A stretch of DNA of 64,000 nucleotides from positions 1 through 64,000 of the forward strand of contig CANLOE010000003.1 in NCBI GenBank assembly GCA_947492745.1, given 5' to 3'. Shown one piece after another: positions 1-9,106 of this stretch; the first letter of the stretch is position 1, and each line of letters starts with the position of its first letter. The notes below the pieces were generated by a model that was not told the DNA's origin, searched no databases, and saw only the letters and a list, made by a program, of their open reading frames with translations. Both the position numbers and the translations under genes were made by a program. The stretch is from an uncultured Cyclobacteriaceae bacterium. Its GTDB lineage: Bacteria > Bacteroidota > Bacteroidia > Cytophagales > Cyclobacteriaceae.

Positions 1-683
1 CTATGCCGAACGAATCCAAATGGCCGGTATTTTGCTGTTTATACGCTCATCACGATTTCTATCGATCAATTTGGGTTTAAAGGGGTTTTCCGTTGTCTTT
101 CCCTACTGTGTTAGGGTCTCTTTGAGGGACTGTTTTAAACTGTATATTTTTTATTTTTATAGACTTATTAAGCATTAAGGATATTTTGAACCTAAGCCAT
201 CATGGTCTTTAAGGTACTGTAAGCAACCAAAGGTTTTGTGTTTGCCCATACGCACGGGACATGCCGTACGGCCTCTCGCGAATCTGCGATTTAGTTCACC
301 GGTTTGTTTATTTTCAGTTAAGTTCATGAACCTTTTACCTGAGCATCGCGAGTTTAAAATTTCCTGCCTCCTTTTTTGGCAATGAAAAAAAGAGGAACCC
401 GGCCGGCCTTTAGATTTACTTCATATAACTATTCTTGAGGCGAAAGCAAATTTCTGGGCAATCAAATAACATCTTGGCCGCTTATCTAAACCATGAAATG
501 CATAATATCTGCTATAAGTTCAATAAGCGGGACATCTGTTGATAAGCTATTGAAATCAATGACATAAGTAAGTATTTTTGTGTGTATATAATTGATTTTC
601 AGATATCGAAGTGATTTGGGCTTTTTTTCTTCGAAAGGTATGACTACGGGCGCCTGTGTGGCCAAACATAAACTCCATAGTCC
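1..683. other. Gene-free region with an IS-end-like motif
   Basis: I see no supportable gene here. At 117-144 there is a motif of the form GAGGGACTGTTTTAAACTGT that recurs four more times in the first 11.6 kb of the window (6290-6313, 10752-10779, 11376-11402 and 11582-11603) and looks like the end of an IS5-type element. A 17-base string ATCGATCAATTTGGGTT near 61-77 recurs near 3862-3878. The stretch is probably decayed mobile-element and intergenic DNA. Confidence 0.5.
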
Positions 684-1000
684 ATGTACAAAGTACTTGA
701 CAAAGATATCATAGAAATGGAAATAGTTCCAAATATCCCTGTGCCCATAGGATAGGTCTATGCGAGGTTGTCAGTGCCTTTTACCGATGCCGTACTGTAA
801 TACTTGAAAAATACCGTGACAGGCTCGACCTGTCCAGTGTCGATTTTGACGGCAGTCATACTCCCGCAATCAAGGATCGGAGGGGAAGTGGAGTGCCAAG
901 GTCGAAAGCGTAGGAAGACCACGAATGCTCTTTACATGACCGACGAGATCGTGTCGGAGTCCGTAGCGGGCAGTCATAACGCTTGAGAATGTTCAACTAA
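684..1000 (+). pseudogene. Degraded IS5-family transposase relic
   Basis: Translating all three forward frames gives consecutive pieces that look like one decayed IS5-type transposase. From the ATG at 684 the N-terminal piece begins MYKVLDKDIIEMEIVP, then hits a stop. A second piece in another frame reads LEKYRDRLDLSSVDFDGSH, which carries the DGSHT/P motif around the first catalytic Asp of this family. After a further shift comes GRKRRKTTNALYMTD, the following conserved block, and SVAGSHN close to the family's AGNHHDL. Much of the region between the N-terminal piece and LEKYRDR is missing, and in-frame stops and shifts interrupt the rest. It is therefore non-functional. The family call comes from recalled motifs, not a search. 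Confidence 0.65.
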
Positions 1001-1118
1001 CTGTCATTCAAGGTTTTTGCATTAAAAAGTTTGAAACAAAAAAGTCTAAATGAGTTCATTATGTAGAATTCGCAGGAGAAAGGCATACATCTCGAACTTT
1101 TGCTTCTACATCCTACTT

Positions 1119-1282
1119 ATACAAACTTAGCTTTCAAATATCGCATATCTTCCTGTTCACTTTGCTTCACTCTGCGTTGACCATCCTCGGGATAGCGCTG
1201 CTATCCCTGCGGTTCTCGCCTTGATTGAAACAAAATGACCAGCGGAATCTTATACGACATTTAAAACCTAAATTTGTATTAT
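1119..1282 (+). repeat. Dispersed repeat A, copy 1 (inverted partner at 10832-10996)
   Basis: About 160 bases here match the reverse complement of 10832-10996 at high identity by eye, including the run GGTTCTCGCCTTGATTGAAA. At the centre is a perfect hairpin, GATAGC-GCT-GCTATC (1191-1205), which is conserved in the other copy. Neither copy contains a reading frame, so this looks like a non-coding repeat or a decayed mobile-element end. Confidence 0.75.
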
Positions 1283-1695
1283 TACGGTAGGAAATCTTTT
1301 GGCGCAGGATTTCGTTGATATTTCCGCAGATAACACGAATACCTTTTTCTGGGAGTAGATTGGTTTATTTTTATTTTTTAAAAATCACTATTTGAGATAT
1401 AATATTTGGTTTTTATTCATTTTACCTTTTATTAATTCGCTTCGTCGATCAAAAGTTGAAAAACTTTAATTATTAAAGGTTATTTGTCTTCAATTAATTT
1501 TTTAATTCTAACCATCAGACCTCAGCAGTATTTTCTTCTCTTAAAGTAGCATAGAATAATCCAGTGCCATTCTGGAGTGATTTTCATCAGTAATACAAGA
1601 TACATTACTGTACATAGTATGGCATAAAAACCATTTGTGTTTACAATAGATTTAAATAACCTAATGCGCTGAGGTTTAATCTAAACCTTAACAAA
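1283..1695. other. AT-rich intergenic region upstream of the protease
   Basis: No gene is visible. Near 1300-1335 the string GATTTCGTTGATATTTCCGC has a near copy at about 11437-11456, inside the small MITE-like element, supporting a shared mobile-element origin. The last 250 bases are strongly AT-rich and presumably hold the protease promoter, but I cannot place it. Confidence 0.4.
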
Positions 1696-3536
1696 ATGAA
1701 AAAAATAGTATTCACTTATTGCTTGCTTTTTTACGCTAGCCTATTAATCGCCTACGGACAGGCTCCCATAAAGATTGGTAAGGAAGAAAAGGTAGGCATT
1801 ACTACAGCTCACCCCTATAGCACTGCTGCCCCTGGCGTTGTTTTCGAAAAAGAGTTTTATTCAGAGGGCTCGGGTTATGTTAAAATACATTTTGAGGATT
1901 TTGACCTTGCCCTAGGTGATTTCTTGCAAATATCCAGTCCGAATACGAAAAAGTTTGTCAACTATGTTGGTCAGGGACATAGAGCTTTCGATACTGAAAA
2001 ATCGGCCCGTAGCTCGTTCTGGTCGCAGTCCATTTTTGATGAGCACGTTGTTGTCCGTCTTTATAGCACCGGTCCCTCCAAGAACTATGGGTTTTCTATT
2101 GACAAGGTAGCCTATGGTTTCAGTAATCGTGACATCGGCCTTACACAATTCTCTATCTGTGGAGTGGACGATAAAGAACAGATTGCCTGTTATGAAGGAA
2201 CGGAGATGTATAACAAGCAAAGGCCGTATGCCGTTTGATCATAGGTGGTACTGGTTTGTGTACGGGCTGGTTGATTGGAGATGAGGGGCACCTGATGACG
2301 AATAACCATTGTATCGGTAATGCAAGTGATGCTGCTAGTGTTGAGTTTCAGTTCAACTACGAATTTGAGGACTGTAACGGAAGTATCACTAGCCGGACTG
2401 ATGTAGTGGCAACCACTTCTACACTAGTGAAGACCAATAGCCTACTGGATTATACTTTGGTCAAACTGCCCGTCAACCCCACCTCCGAATATGGCTTTTT
2501 AAGCTTTCGTTCCGACATCCCAAAAGTAGGTGAGCGTATCTATATCCCCCAGCACCCTGGTGGAAGAAGAAAGGAGATATCCGTAAAGGATGACCGGTCG
2601 AGAAGTGGTTTTGCTGCTATAGTGAGAAATGGAGATAGGATTACTTACCAATCGGATACTGAAAGAGGCAGCTCAGGTTCACCGGTGCTTTCTTTTGACG
2701 ATAACTTGGTCGTAGCACTTCATAATACAGGAGGTTGTGCCTCTGGTAACGGAGGTAACAGAAACGACAATATCATCGCCGACATCGGTAGCCTGATGCC
2801 CAGTGGAGGAGTAGATAATGGTGGTAGTGGAGGGGGTAACCCCTGTGGTGATTGTATTGATTTCGACGATTATACCCTTGATTCTTACAGTAATGGCGAT
2901 AACGGTCAAGCCACTATATCTGATGGTGGATCCACACTTACTATAGCCAATAATGGTTGGAAGTCCATTGATCTAGGATATACCGTGACCCGAAATACAA
3001 TCATTGAATTTGACTTCAGTAGTTCCTCACAAGGAGAGATTCACGGTATTGGCTTTGATACCGATGCGGGTGCCAGTGCCGATCGTATTTTCAAAGTACA
3101 CGGTACGCAAGACTGGGGGATCACCGATTTCGATAACTATAGCGGTGGAACCAAATCCTATCGGATAGAGGTAGGTGATTTTTATACCGGAACCTTTGAC
3201 CGACTGTTTTTTGCCTGTGATGATGATGCCAACGGTGGAGGGGTCTCCGTGTTCAGCAATGTGAAGGTCTATGAGAGTGGAGCCAAGGCGAGCAGGGCAC
3301 TTGATGCCAAAGAAGCGATAGAAGCCACCTCTGATTTGGGAGTTTACCCTAATCCTGTAAAGGATATACTCTACCTGAGAGGTCTGGATGCCGATATATT
3401 CTATCAGGTACTCAATAGTGTCGGGGAATCGGTGATGTCCGGAACGGGAGATCGTTTGGATGCCAAGGTATTAAAACCGGGAATCTATATCATCAGAACT
3501 CAGGACGATCGCAACATCAGGTTCATCAAAGACTGA
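1696..3536 (+). pseudogene. Secreted trypsin-like serine protease with T9SS tail, split by a frameshift
   Basis: Two overlapping frames, 1696-2238 and 2235-3536, together encode one extracellular serine protease. The first begins with a signal peptide (MKKIVFTYCLLFYASLLIAYGQ) and a pro-region. The second carries the catalytic core: His in TNNHC (2307-2309), Asp in LLDYTLVKL (2448-2450) and Ser in RGSSGSPVL (2673-2675). A glycine-rich linker, a beta-rich domain and a C-terminal sorting domain follow, starting LGVYPNPVKD and ending IRFIKD, typical of type IX secretion in Bacteroidota. The second frame has no start of its own except a TTG, and the peptide becomes contiguous (NK-AKAVCRLIIGGTG) if one base is restored near 2217. 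This is a single-base loss, either real inactivation or a sequencing error. A terminator follows at 3615. Confidence 0.8.
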
Positions 3537-3614
3537 CTACTGTGATGTTAAGACGGCCCCTGTTCGGTCTTACTGGCTATGGGCGTTATATAAGTAAATA
3601 AATATAATTGATAG

Positions 3615-3646
3615 GCCCTGTACGATACCTCGTGCAGGGCTTTTCC
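3615..3646 (+). terminator. Intrinsic terminator after the protease
   Basis: GCCCTGTACGA (3615-3625) pairs with TCGTGCAGGGC (3630-3640) around a 4-base loop, with one G-T wobble, and is followed by TTTTCC. It lies 79 bases after the protease stop codon on the same strand. Confidence 0.8.
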
Positions 3647-4307
3647 GTATTTTTGGAAAAATCATTGTAGGCAAGTCTTTGATGGATATTGTTCAAATTT
3701 AGGATGGAACCCCCAGATGATCAATAGCCTTCCTGTTCCGAACATAAATTGCTTCAAAATCAGCGGCTTTGCACTACATAGGTTTTACATCTTAGTGATA
3801 AAAGGCCTCCTCTCCTAAACCATTGATTTTATTGTACCTTATGTCCTCATAACGAAATCCCATCGATCAATTTGGGTTGAAATCCAATAAATTTTGGGTT
3901 TTATCGAATTCAGCGTAAAACTACTGCGGCCGTTCCTGAAAAAAAGCATGAAATTAGCTGATTTTCAGAAAGAAGTTTCGTCAACATTACTGGGATAAAA
4001 CCAAGTAGTGAACTGAATGTATACTTCGGGTTCGGGTCTACAGAAAAAAAGTAGTGATAGAAAATGGAAATATAAAAACCAGCCCTTTGTATTTTGAGTT
4101 AAGGGCCGGTTTTCGTTAAGTTTTACTTTGTTCTATTCCTTGGTCTCAGGAGAGGAACTAAGTGTAGGTATAGTATTAATGGGCATTACAAATTGAAAAA
4201 TATCGGCCATTATCCCACGGCTCTACCATTTCACAGTCCCACTATTCCACCGTCTATTACGGTTGCTCATTTAGCAGGTCTCCAAGCGATACTTTCCCGA
4301 AGACAGA
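3647..4307. other. Intergenic region with a dispersed repeat
   Basis: No gene is visible. Positions 3722-3796 match the reverse complement of about 10986-11062, at roughly 80 percent by eye and including CATAAATTGCTTCAA. A bidirectional terminator-like hairpin lies at 4077-4111. Confidence 0.5.
4073..4115 (-). terminator. Bidirectional terminator-like hairpin downstream of the NarK gene
   Basis: ACCAGCCCTT (about 4078-4087) pairs with AAGGGCCGGT (about 4101-4110) with one mismatch. Poly-T follows on both strands (TTTTC on plus; TTTTTATATTT on minus). It lies about 200 bases beyond the end of the minus-strand transporter gene, so it may end that transcript. Confidence 0.6.
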
Positions 4308-5675
4308 TTAGGCCACCTGCATTTTGGAATCGTTCTTAAGCTCTATGGCCATGGCCTCTAGTTTCTCTTGTTCTTCGACTGCGGCCTGCTCATCGGCTTC
4401 TGAAAATTTGATACCCAAGCCCAGTAGACCGATAGCCGATACGATTATGCCAAAGTACAGAAAGCAATCCTGTAATGGAGCTCCGCTTCTCAATAGGAAC
4501 TGGGCGTAGCATACCGCCCCTACATTACCACCTGCACCCACGATACCCGATACGGCACCCAGTGATTTTTTATTGATAAAAGGGACAACGGAGAAGGTGG
4601 CTCCCTCGGCCATCTGTACAAACAGAGAAAACAATATCATGGTAGCCACCGCTATTCCCAATACGTTCATCTGGGAGAACAGTATTAGTGCAGCACCTTC
4701 GATAACCATCACAATGACCAGCCATTTGACACGGCCCTGTAGTCCTCCTGTTTGGGAAAATCGGTCACCCAACCAGCCACCGGTAGACCGAGCGAAGAGA
4801 TTCATCAGGCCGAACAGGGAAGCGATGATGCCCGCCGTTGTTTCGTCCAACTGAAATTTGGTCTGATAGTAAGTCGCCGCTCTACCGTTCACGAAAAGCT
4901 CCATACCGAAGCAGCCCGCATATATAGCGAATAGTATCCATACACGTTTATCCTTGACGGCGGTGAGAAATAGACCCGATTCCCCTTTTTTTGCCTGAGG
5001 CCTTTCTTCTGGCATATCTTCATAATTTCCTTTGGGGTTGTCGGTTGTATGTCTCCAGTAGAGATAAGCCACGAAGAGCATGATCACGGCGGGTATGAAC
5101 ATGGCAGGTCGCCACTTGGAGAGTTCCGACTCTGCTAGACCAAAAGCCAGCATCGCTGAGGCCAGTAAGGGCATTATTGCTTGGGTAACACCTCCACCCA
5201 GATTACCCCAACCCGCTGTTGTAGCATTGGCGATACCGACCACATTGGGCGCGAACATGACCGAGGTATGGTACTGTGTGATAACAAAGGATGCCCCGAT
5301 GACACCGATGGCCATCCGCGAGATCAGATAGGTCTCCCAGTTATGGGCAAAGGAAGACGCTGATACGGCTACAGCTCCAAAAATCAATAGATAGATATAG
5401 CTTTTCCTAGGACCGATTTTGTCACAAAGATTTCCTATCAACAATCGGGCAAATATGGTTACACCTACCGATGCGATGAATGCCGTGATTTTCTGCGCTT
5501 TTGACAGGTCCAGATCCGGACCAATGGTCGAGTTCATTAATGGTGCGTGGGAAAACCAACCAAAAAAACAAAGAAAGAAGGCCAGCCAGCTCAGATGAAA
5601 GGTCTTCATCTGTACCGAACTGAAATCCAGAAGGTTGATTTTCGTGGCCTTTTGTAAGTTTGTTACAGTACTCAT
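4308..5675 (-). CDS. narK: NarK-type nitrate/nitrite transporter (MFS)
   Basis: This 455-residue integral membrane protein of the major facilitator superfamily should move nitrate and/or nitrite across the inner membrane. The sequence shows alternating hydrophobic segments consistent with 12 helices. Both nitrate-signature motifs of the NarK/NrtP branch are present: one with G-W-G-N-L-G-G-G in the first half and one with G-A-G-G-N-V-G-A in the second half. The ATG at 5675-5673 starts in MSTVTNLQKATKINLLDFSS, a typical cytoplasmic N-terminus with no signal peptide. The gene stands alone on the minus strand; no nitrate or nitrite reductase gene is adjacent in this window. Repeated AAGTAA/TTACTT half-sites lie just upstream (5710-5721, 5832-5845). 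The direction of transport (uptake, exchange or nitrite export) cannot be told from sequence. Confidence 0.9.
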   Translation of the reverse strand: MSTVTNLQKATKINLLDFSSVQMKTFHLSWLAFFLCFFGWFSHAPLMNSTIGPDLDLSKAQKITAFIASVGVTIFARLLIGNLCDKIGPRKSYIYLLIFGAVAVSASSFAHNWETYLISRMAIGVIGASFVITQYHTSVMFAPNVVGIANATTAGWGNLGGGVTQAIMPLLASAMLAFGLAESELSKWRPAMFIPAVIMLFVAYLYWRHTTDNPKGNYEDMPEERPQAKKGESGLFLTAVKDKRVWILFAIYAGCFGMELFVNGRAATYYQTKFQLDETTAGIIASLFGLMNLFARSTGGWLGDRFSQTGGLQGRVKWLVIVMVIEGAALILFSQMNVLGIAVATMILFSLFVQMAEGATFSVVPFINKKSLGAVSGIVGAGGNVGAVCYAQFLLRSGAPLQDCFLYFGIIVSAIGLLGLGIKFSEADEQAAVEEQEKLEAMAIELKNDSKMQVA

Positions 5676-5701
5676 GATTATGCGCTTTATGATTTTTGAT
5701 T

Positions 5702-5845
5702 TACGTATCTTACTTAAGTAAATCTACGTATTTTTTATTGATTATTACTTTAATATACTGCATTTTATGGTAAAAAATTCTGCTATTAAGTCAGTAGACT
5801 CTATGTAAATAATAAGCTAGTGTACTTTCGTAAGTAATATTACTT
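5702..5845. promoter_or_regulatory. Palindromic operator-like sites upstream of narK
   Basis: A perfect 12-base palindrome TTACTTAAGTAA (5710-5721) is flanked symmetrically by two TACGTA boxes (5702-5707 and 5725-5730). A second perfect palindrome, AAGTAATATTACTT (5832-5845), uses the same half-site in the opposite arrangement, and a lone TTACTT lies at 5745-5750. Position and symmetry suggest binding of a dimeric regulator in front of the transporter. The regulator is not identified. Confidence 0.5.
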
Positions 5846-6736
5846 TGTTTTTATGGATAAACTTGTTACTGGTAGGTTTTTGAACTACTATTTTTTTTAT
5901 GTGGCCGATAGTAAGGCGGGCCACTTATTGTGTGACAGAAAAACAAGTCTAATACACACCTCGGTAATGGAGCGGGGATGATGACTGAGGTAAATCATGA
6001 GGATACATATTATGTGTCCCTGTAGAAGAGCGGTTTGTTATTGATTAGGACTATGTCTGATGCTCAAGTGGATTTCTCAGCGACCCATGCATTGGCACCA
6101 TACTGTTGCATATCTAGCTTTGCCCATCTCGCTATAGAATAGCTATAAACGGTTCCTTGTATATAATCTCTGTGGCGGATGGGGCGTATTGTTTTATTTC
6201 GTCGTATTTTTTTGCAAAAGTATCTGTAGTGCTATGGTCATTACAGACTGATTTTTTTTGTAAAAAGGCTTCGGTTTGTTATCATAAAAGATACAGTTCA
6301 AAATAGTCTCTAAGTGGAATCCATTAACCGTCTGAATTTGGCCAAAAACTATCTAGGTGGAGTAGTAAGGTTTGGAGCAGAAGAGCACCTAACGTATAGA
6401 ATAAAGAATTATTTTAGGTAAACCTTTTGATAAGGGTATACGAGAAAGAAATGATGAAGCTGACCAGAGGTCGTACAATTTATTTTTCTAGGGATATACT
6501 TGATTTCTCATTCGTATTTTGAATAATATTGGAATTTGTTCTTATTTTTTCGGGATACTACTTATTTGATAATCAAAGTGCAGGTGTTACATTTTCAATG
6601 TATTTATTGTTTTTTTTAATATTGTTCAATGAAATTGTATTTTTTTTCGATTTTTTTTGAAAAACCTAGGTGTACATTTTTTGATGAAAAAAAATTGCAC
6701 TGAAATAATATTTTTAAACAACCTTAAATAATTATC
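5846..6736. other. Gene-free AT-rich region
   Basis: No convincing gene. A 42-codon open frame starts at 5853 but resembles nothing I know. At 6290-6313 there is an inverted copy of the IS-end-like motif. The final 250 bases before 6737 are extremely AT-rich with long T tracts, consistent with the promoter region of the metalloprotease gene. Confidence 0.4.
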
Positions 6737-7522
6737 ATGAAAAAGAATGTAGTATTAGTAGCCTTGGCCTCATTGTCCATGTTGTACTCCTGTCAACAAT
6801 TAGAGGAAGAGGAAAAAATTTCCCCCAATGTAATATCGGAAGAACACCACATCTGTACGGAGATGCCGATACTGAGCGAATCGGGTAAGCCGGAAATAAG
6901 CACGGAAGGAACCTCGGACGGACGCGTGCAGTGGAGACCGGGTCAGACTATCCGCATTAAGTTTTTGAATGGGGACAGCTTCGTACAGGGCAAAGTGAAA
7001 AAGTATGCAAAAGCATGGTTGGATTATGCTAATCTGAAATTCGAATTCGTGTCCGCTAGGGCCGATGCTGACATCAAGATTACTTTTGATGAAGGTAGCT
7101 CTTGGTCCCTATTGGGTCGGAATAGTCGGTTTATTCCTCAGGACCAACCTAGTATGAACTTTGGCTGGTTCAACAGAAGAACCTCGGATAAGGAATTCAG
7201 TAGGACTGCCATACACGAGTTTGGACATGCATTAGGTTTGATACATGAGCATCAGAGTCCTGTGGCTGATATTCCTTGGGATAAGCCAGAAGTGTATGCT
7301 TATTATAACGGTGCACCTAATTTTTGGACGAAGAAACAGGTTGAGTTTAATTTATTCGAAAAATACGCCAAGAATCAGTCCAATTACTCACAGTACGACC
7401 CCAAGTCCATTATGCATTACTCTGTACCTTCTAGGTTTACGACTACTGATTTCAGTGTTGGTTTAAATACCGTACTATCTGAGGTAGACAAGGCTTTTAT
7501 CAGTGCGATTTACCCTTTTTAA
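6737..7522 (+). CDS. Astacin-like (M12A) zinc metalloprotease, lipoprotein
   Basis: This 261-residue secreted protease has the extended zinc-binding motif HEFGHALGLIHEHQSP (HExxHxxGxxHE) and the Met-turn SIMHYS further on, the two hallmarks of astacins within the metzincins. The N-terminus MKKNVVLVALASLSMLYSC is a lipoprotein signal peptide with the modified Cys at about residue 20, so the mature enzyme is probably anchored to a membrane or exposed at the cell surface. A short spacer of about 50 residues precedes the catalytic domain; there is no long pro-region or C-terminal module. It would cleave proteins or peptides, with unknown substrate. It stands alone, with about 1 kb of gene-free DNA on either side. 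Confidence 0.85.
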   Translation: MKKNVVLVALASLSMLYSCQQLEEEEKISPNVISEEHHICTEMPILSESGKPEISTEGTSDGRVQWRPGQTIRIKFLNGDSFVQGKVKKYAKAWLDYANLKFEFVSARADADIKITFDEGSSWSLLGRNSRFIPQDQPSMNFGWFNRRTSDKEFSRTAIHEFGHALGLIHEHQSPVADIPWDKPEVYAYYNGAPNFWTKKQVEFNLFEKYAKNQSNYSQYDPKSIMHYSVPSRFTTTDFSVGLNTVLSEVDKAFISAIYPF

Positions 7523-8697
7523 GGGTAGTATACTGCTAAAAGACAATTGTTGTCCTGCAAGATTTAAGAGACAGTCCTTCTGTACAGTACTTGAAAACTT
7601 CGGCGCCGAATCTTTGTGTTTTCGATTTTTATTGCGATAAGTGTCCGAAACAAAATAGTATGCTGTCCGCAAGTGATAGCATAAGGTAAAAATCTAATTG
7701 AACGTGATACCGCTCTGTCCGAAACATGAGTATTGAAAAAAATCCCATACCATGTATTGGGTCGAGGCGCTGTCCATAGTAAGTCCGCGATGGAGCGCTA
7801 TGCTCGAGGTTATGGTCTGATGGGTAGTCTTTTCTTTGTCCGTACCTCGATCGTGCATAAAAAATCACTAAAGTATACCTCCTGACCGAGTGTAATTTGA
7901 GTCCATGGTATTTTTCAGGAAAGCCTCCTCAGCTTGAATTTATGTAGTAGTTTGCCATTGTTTCTATTTTAAAGGTTTCGCGAATACGCTGTATATGGAG
8001 CTTCATTGTGCGGTCTTAAAATACAATCGATCAGTGGGTTTTCTTGGATTCAGACGTTACGATTAATCCCGGATCATGCGTTGGAACTTCGCAACGAGGG
8101 TTTACATATCCATGAATCAGGGAGTTTTATTGGATTTGGTATAGCACCGCTATGATGAATTCAAAAAACGTAGTGCAACGACCGGTTTGCAGCTATTTAG
8201 ATCCGCAGTAGGTTTTCCAATGCATGATTCGGGTTAATTCGAAAAACATGTTCATTTCACAGATTTTGAGCTTTTAAAGTTGCGCCAAAAGGGGCAAACC
8301 GTAGGTTTCCGATACTTTGTATGGTTTTTTGTGGAATCGGTGAACTCACGTTTGATGACACTTTGTTTGTCCTCCGAAGGAGTCATCGAGCTACCGTTAT
8401 ATGAATACCAATAGAAATCAATAACATTTGATTCAAACGCATGATTCGGCTTAAAATCAATCCGGAACACCACCGAGCTATAAAGGTCATTGTATCAGTA
8501 ATGTACCTTTGGCCAGTTTTCTTCTTTATTTTTTCCAAGTAGGATAGTTGTGGATTTATATGATTGTAAATCAATTTTTTAATCCGTTTGAGTCCCCATT
8601 TTTATCAGGTGTATACTGCATCTAGGGACAATTTCCAGCAAAAATATGCACTTACTTTCAATAAAAATTTTGCAGATAGACTTATGTATAATATATT
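7523..8697. other. Gene-free region with dispersed repeats
   Basis: Several short antisense frames exist but none resembles a protein family. Two related repeat units occur at about 8024-8068 and 8123-8169, homologous to the reverse complement of 14266-14327. Related strings CATGATTCGG appear near 8223 and 8442. The region looks like decayed mobile DNA. Confidence 0.4.
8123..8169 (+). repeat. Dispersed hairpin repeat B
   Basis: The unit contains the hairpin ATAGC-ACC-GCTAT (8141-8153) flanked by TTGGATTT and AATTCAAAA. The same flanks surround GTAGC-ACC-GCTAC on the minus strand at 14284-14296, where the outer stem base pair has changed on both sides. A version lacking the hairpin lies at 8024-8068. 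Confidence 0.6.
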
Positions 8698-8717
8698 CGT
8701 ACGAAAACAATCGTACG
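8698..8717. promoter_or_regulatory. Perfect inverted repeat just before the BlaI-type start
   Basis: CGTACGA-AAACAA-TCGTACG is a perfect 7+6+7 inverted repeat that ends 5 bases before the ATG at 8723. BlaI/MecI repressors bind dyad operators at their own promoters, so this is a good candidate autoregulatory operator, although its bases differ from the classical TACA/TGTA core. Confidence 0.55.
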
Positions 8718-8722
8718 TTACT

Positions 8723-9106
8723 ATGGCAACAGCATTCAAACCAACGGATAGCGAACTTCAAGTATTGAAGATTCTATGGGAAAATGGCCCGTGTACAGTC
8801 AGAACTGTAAATGACCTGGTCAATGAAAACAAGAAAACGACCTACACCACTACCTTGAAGACTATGCAGATAATGACGGGCAAAGGTATGTTGGAAAGAA
8901 ACGAAGAGGGCAGGAGCCATATCTATATCCCTAAGGTGAAAGAGAAGGAAACCCAAAACTACTTTTTGGATAAGCTCCTGAACAATGTATTCAATGGTTC
9001 TGCGACCAATTTGATACTTCAGGCCTTAGGTAATCATAAGGCTTCGAAGGATGAGCTGGATGAAATCAAAAAACGTATCAACGAAATGGAAGGAGGCAAA
9101 CAATGA
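8723..9106 (+). CDS. BlaI/MecI/CopY-family transcriptional repressor
   Basis: A 127-residue winged-helix repressor. The N-terminal part (PTDSELQVLKILWENGPCTVRTVND) matches the opening helix-turn-helix of the BlaI/MecI family, followed by TTYTTTLKTMQIMTGKGMLER (recognition helix and wing) and a C-terminal dimerisation helix. I chose the ATG at 8723 because it gives the usual family start; an in-frame ATG at 8588 would add 45 residues of atypical sequence that overlap the operator. The stop overlaps the next gene by 4 bases (ATGA), so the two are translationally coupled. In known systems the partner peptidase inactivates the repressor on sensing a signal such as a beta-lactam; the signal here is unknown and no beta-lactamase gene is nearby. 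Confidence 0.9.
   Translation: MATAFKPTDSELQVLKILWENGPCTVRTVNDLVNENKKTTYTTTLKTMQIMTGKGMLERNEEGRSHIYIPKVKEKETQNYFLDKLLNNVFNGSATNLILQALGNHKASKDELDEIKKRINEMEGGKQ

Noticed and set aside
804-986. 60-codon open frame
   Set aside because: It is one fragment of the decayed IS5-type transposase, not an independent gene; its TTG start is internal to the relic.
2210-2240. Programmed ribosomal frameshift in the protease gene
   Set aside because: There is no slippery heptamer or downstream structure that I can see; a simple one-base deletion or read error is more likely.
5853-5981. 42-codon frame beginning MDKLVTGRFLNYYFF after a palindrome
   Set aside because: No recognisable family, no support beyond an ATG, and the region is gene-free; kept as unassigned DNA.
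7629-7868. 79-codon minus-strand frame
   Set aside because: The composition is not protein-like and no family is recognised; it lies in a region of decayed repeats.
8588-8722. Upstream ATG for the BlaI-type repressor
   Set aside because: It would add 45 atypical residues and place the inverted repeat inside the coding region; the start at 8723 fits the family.
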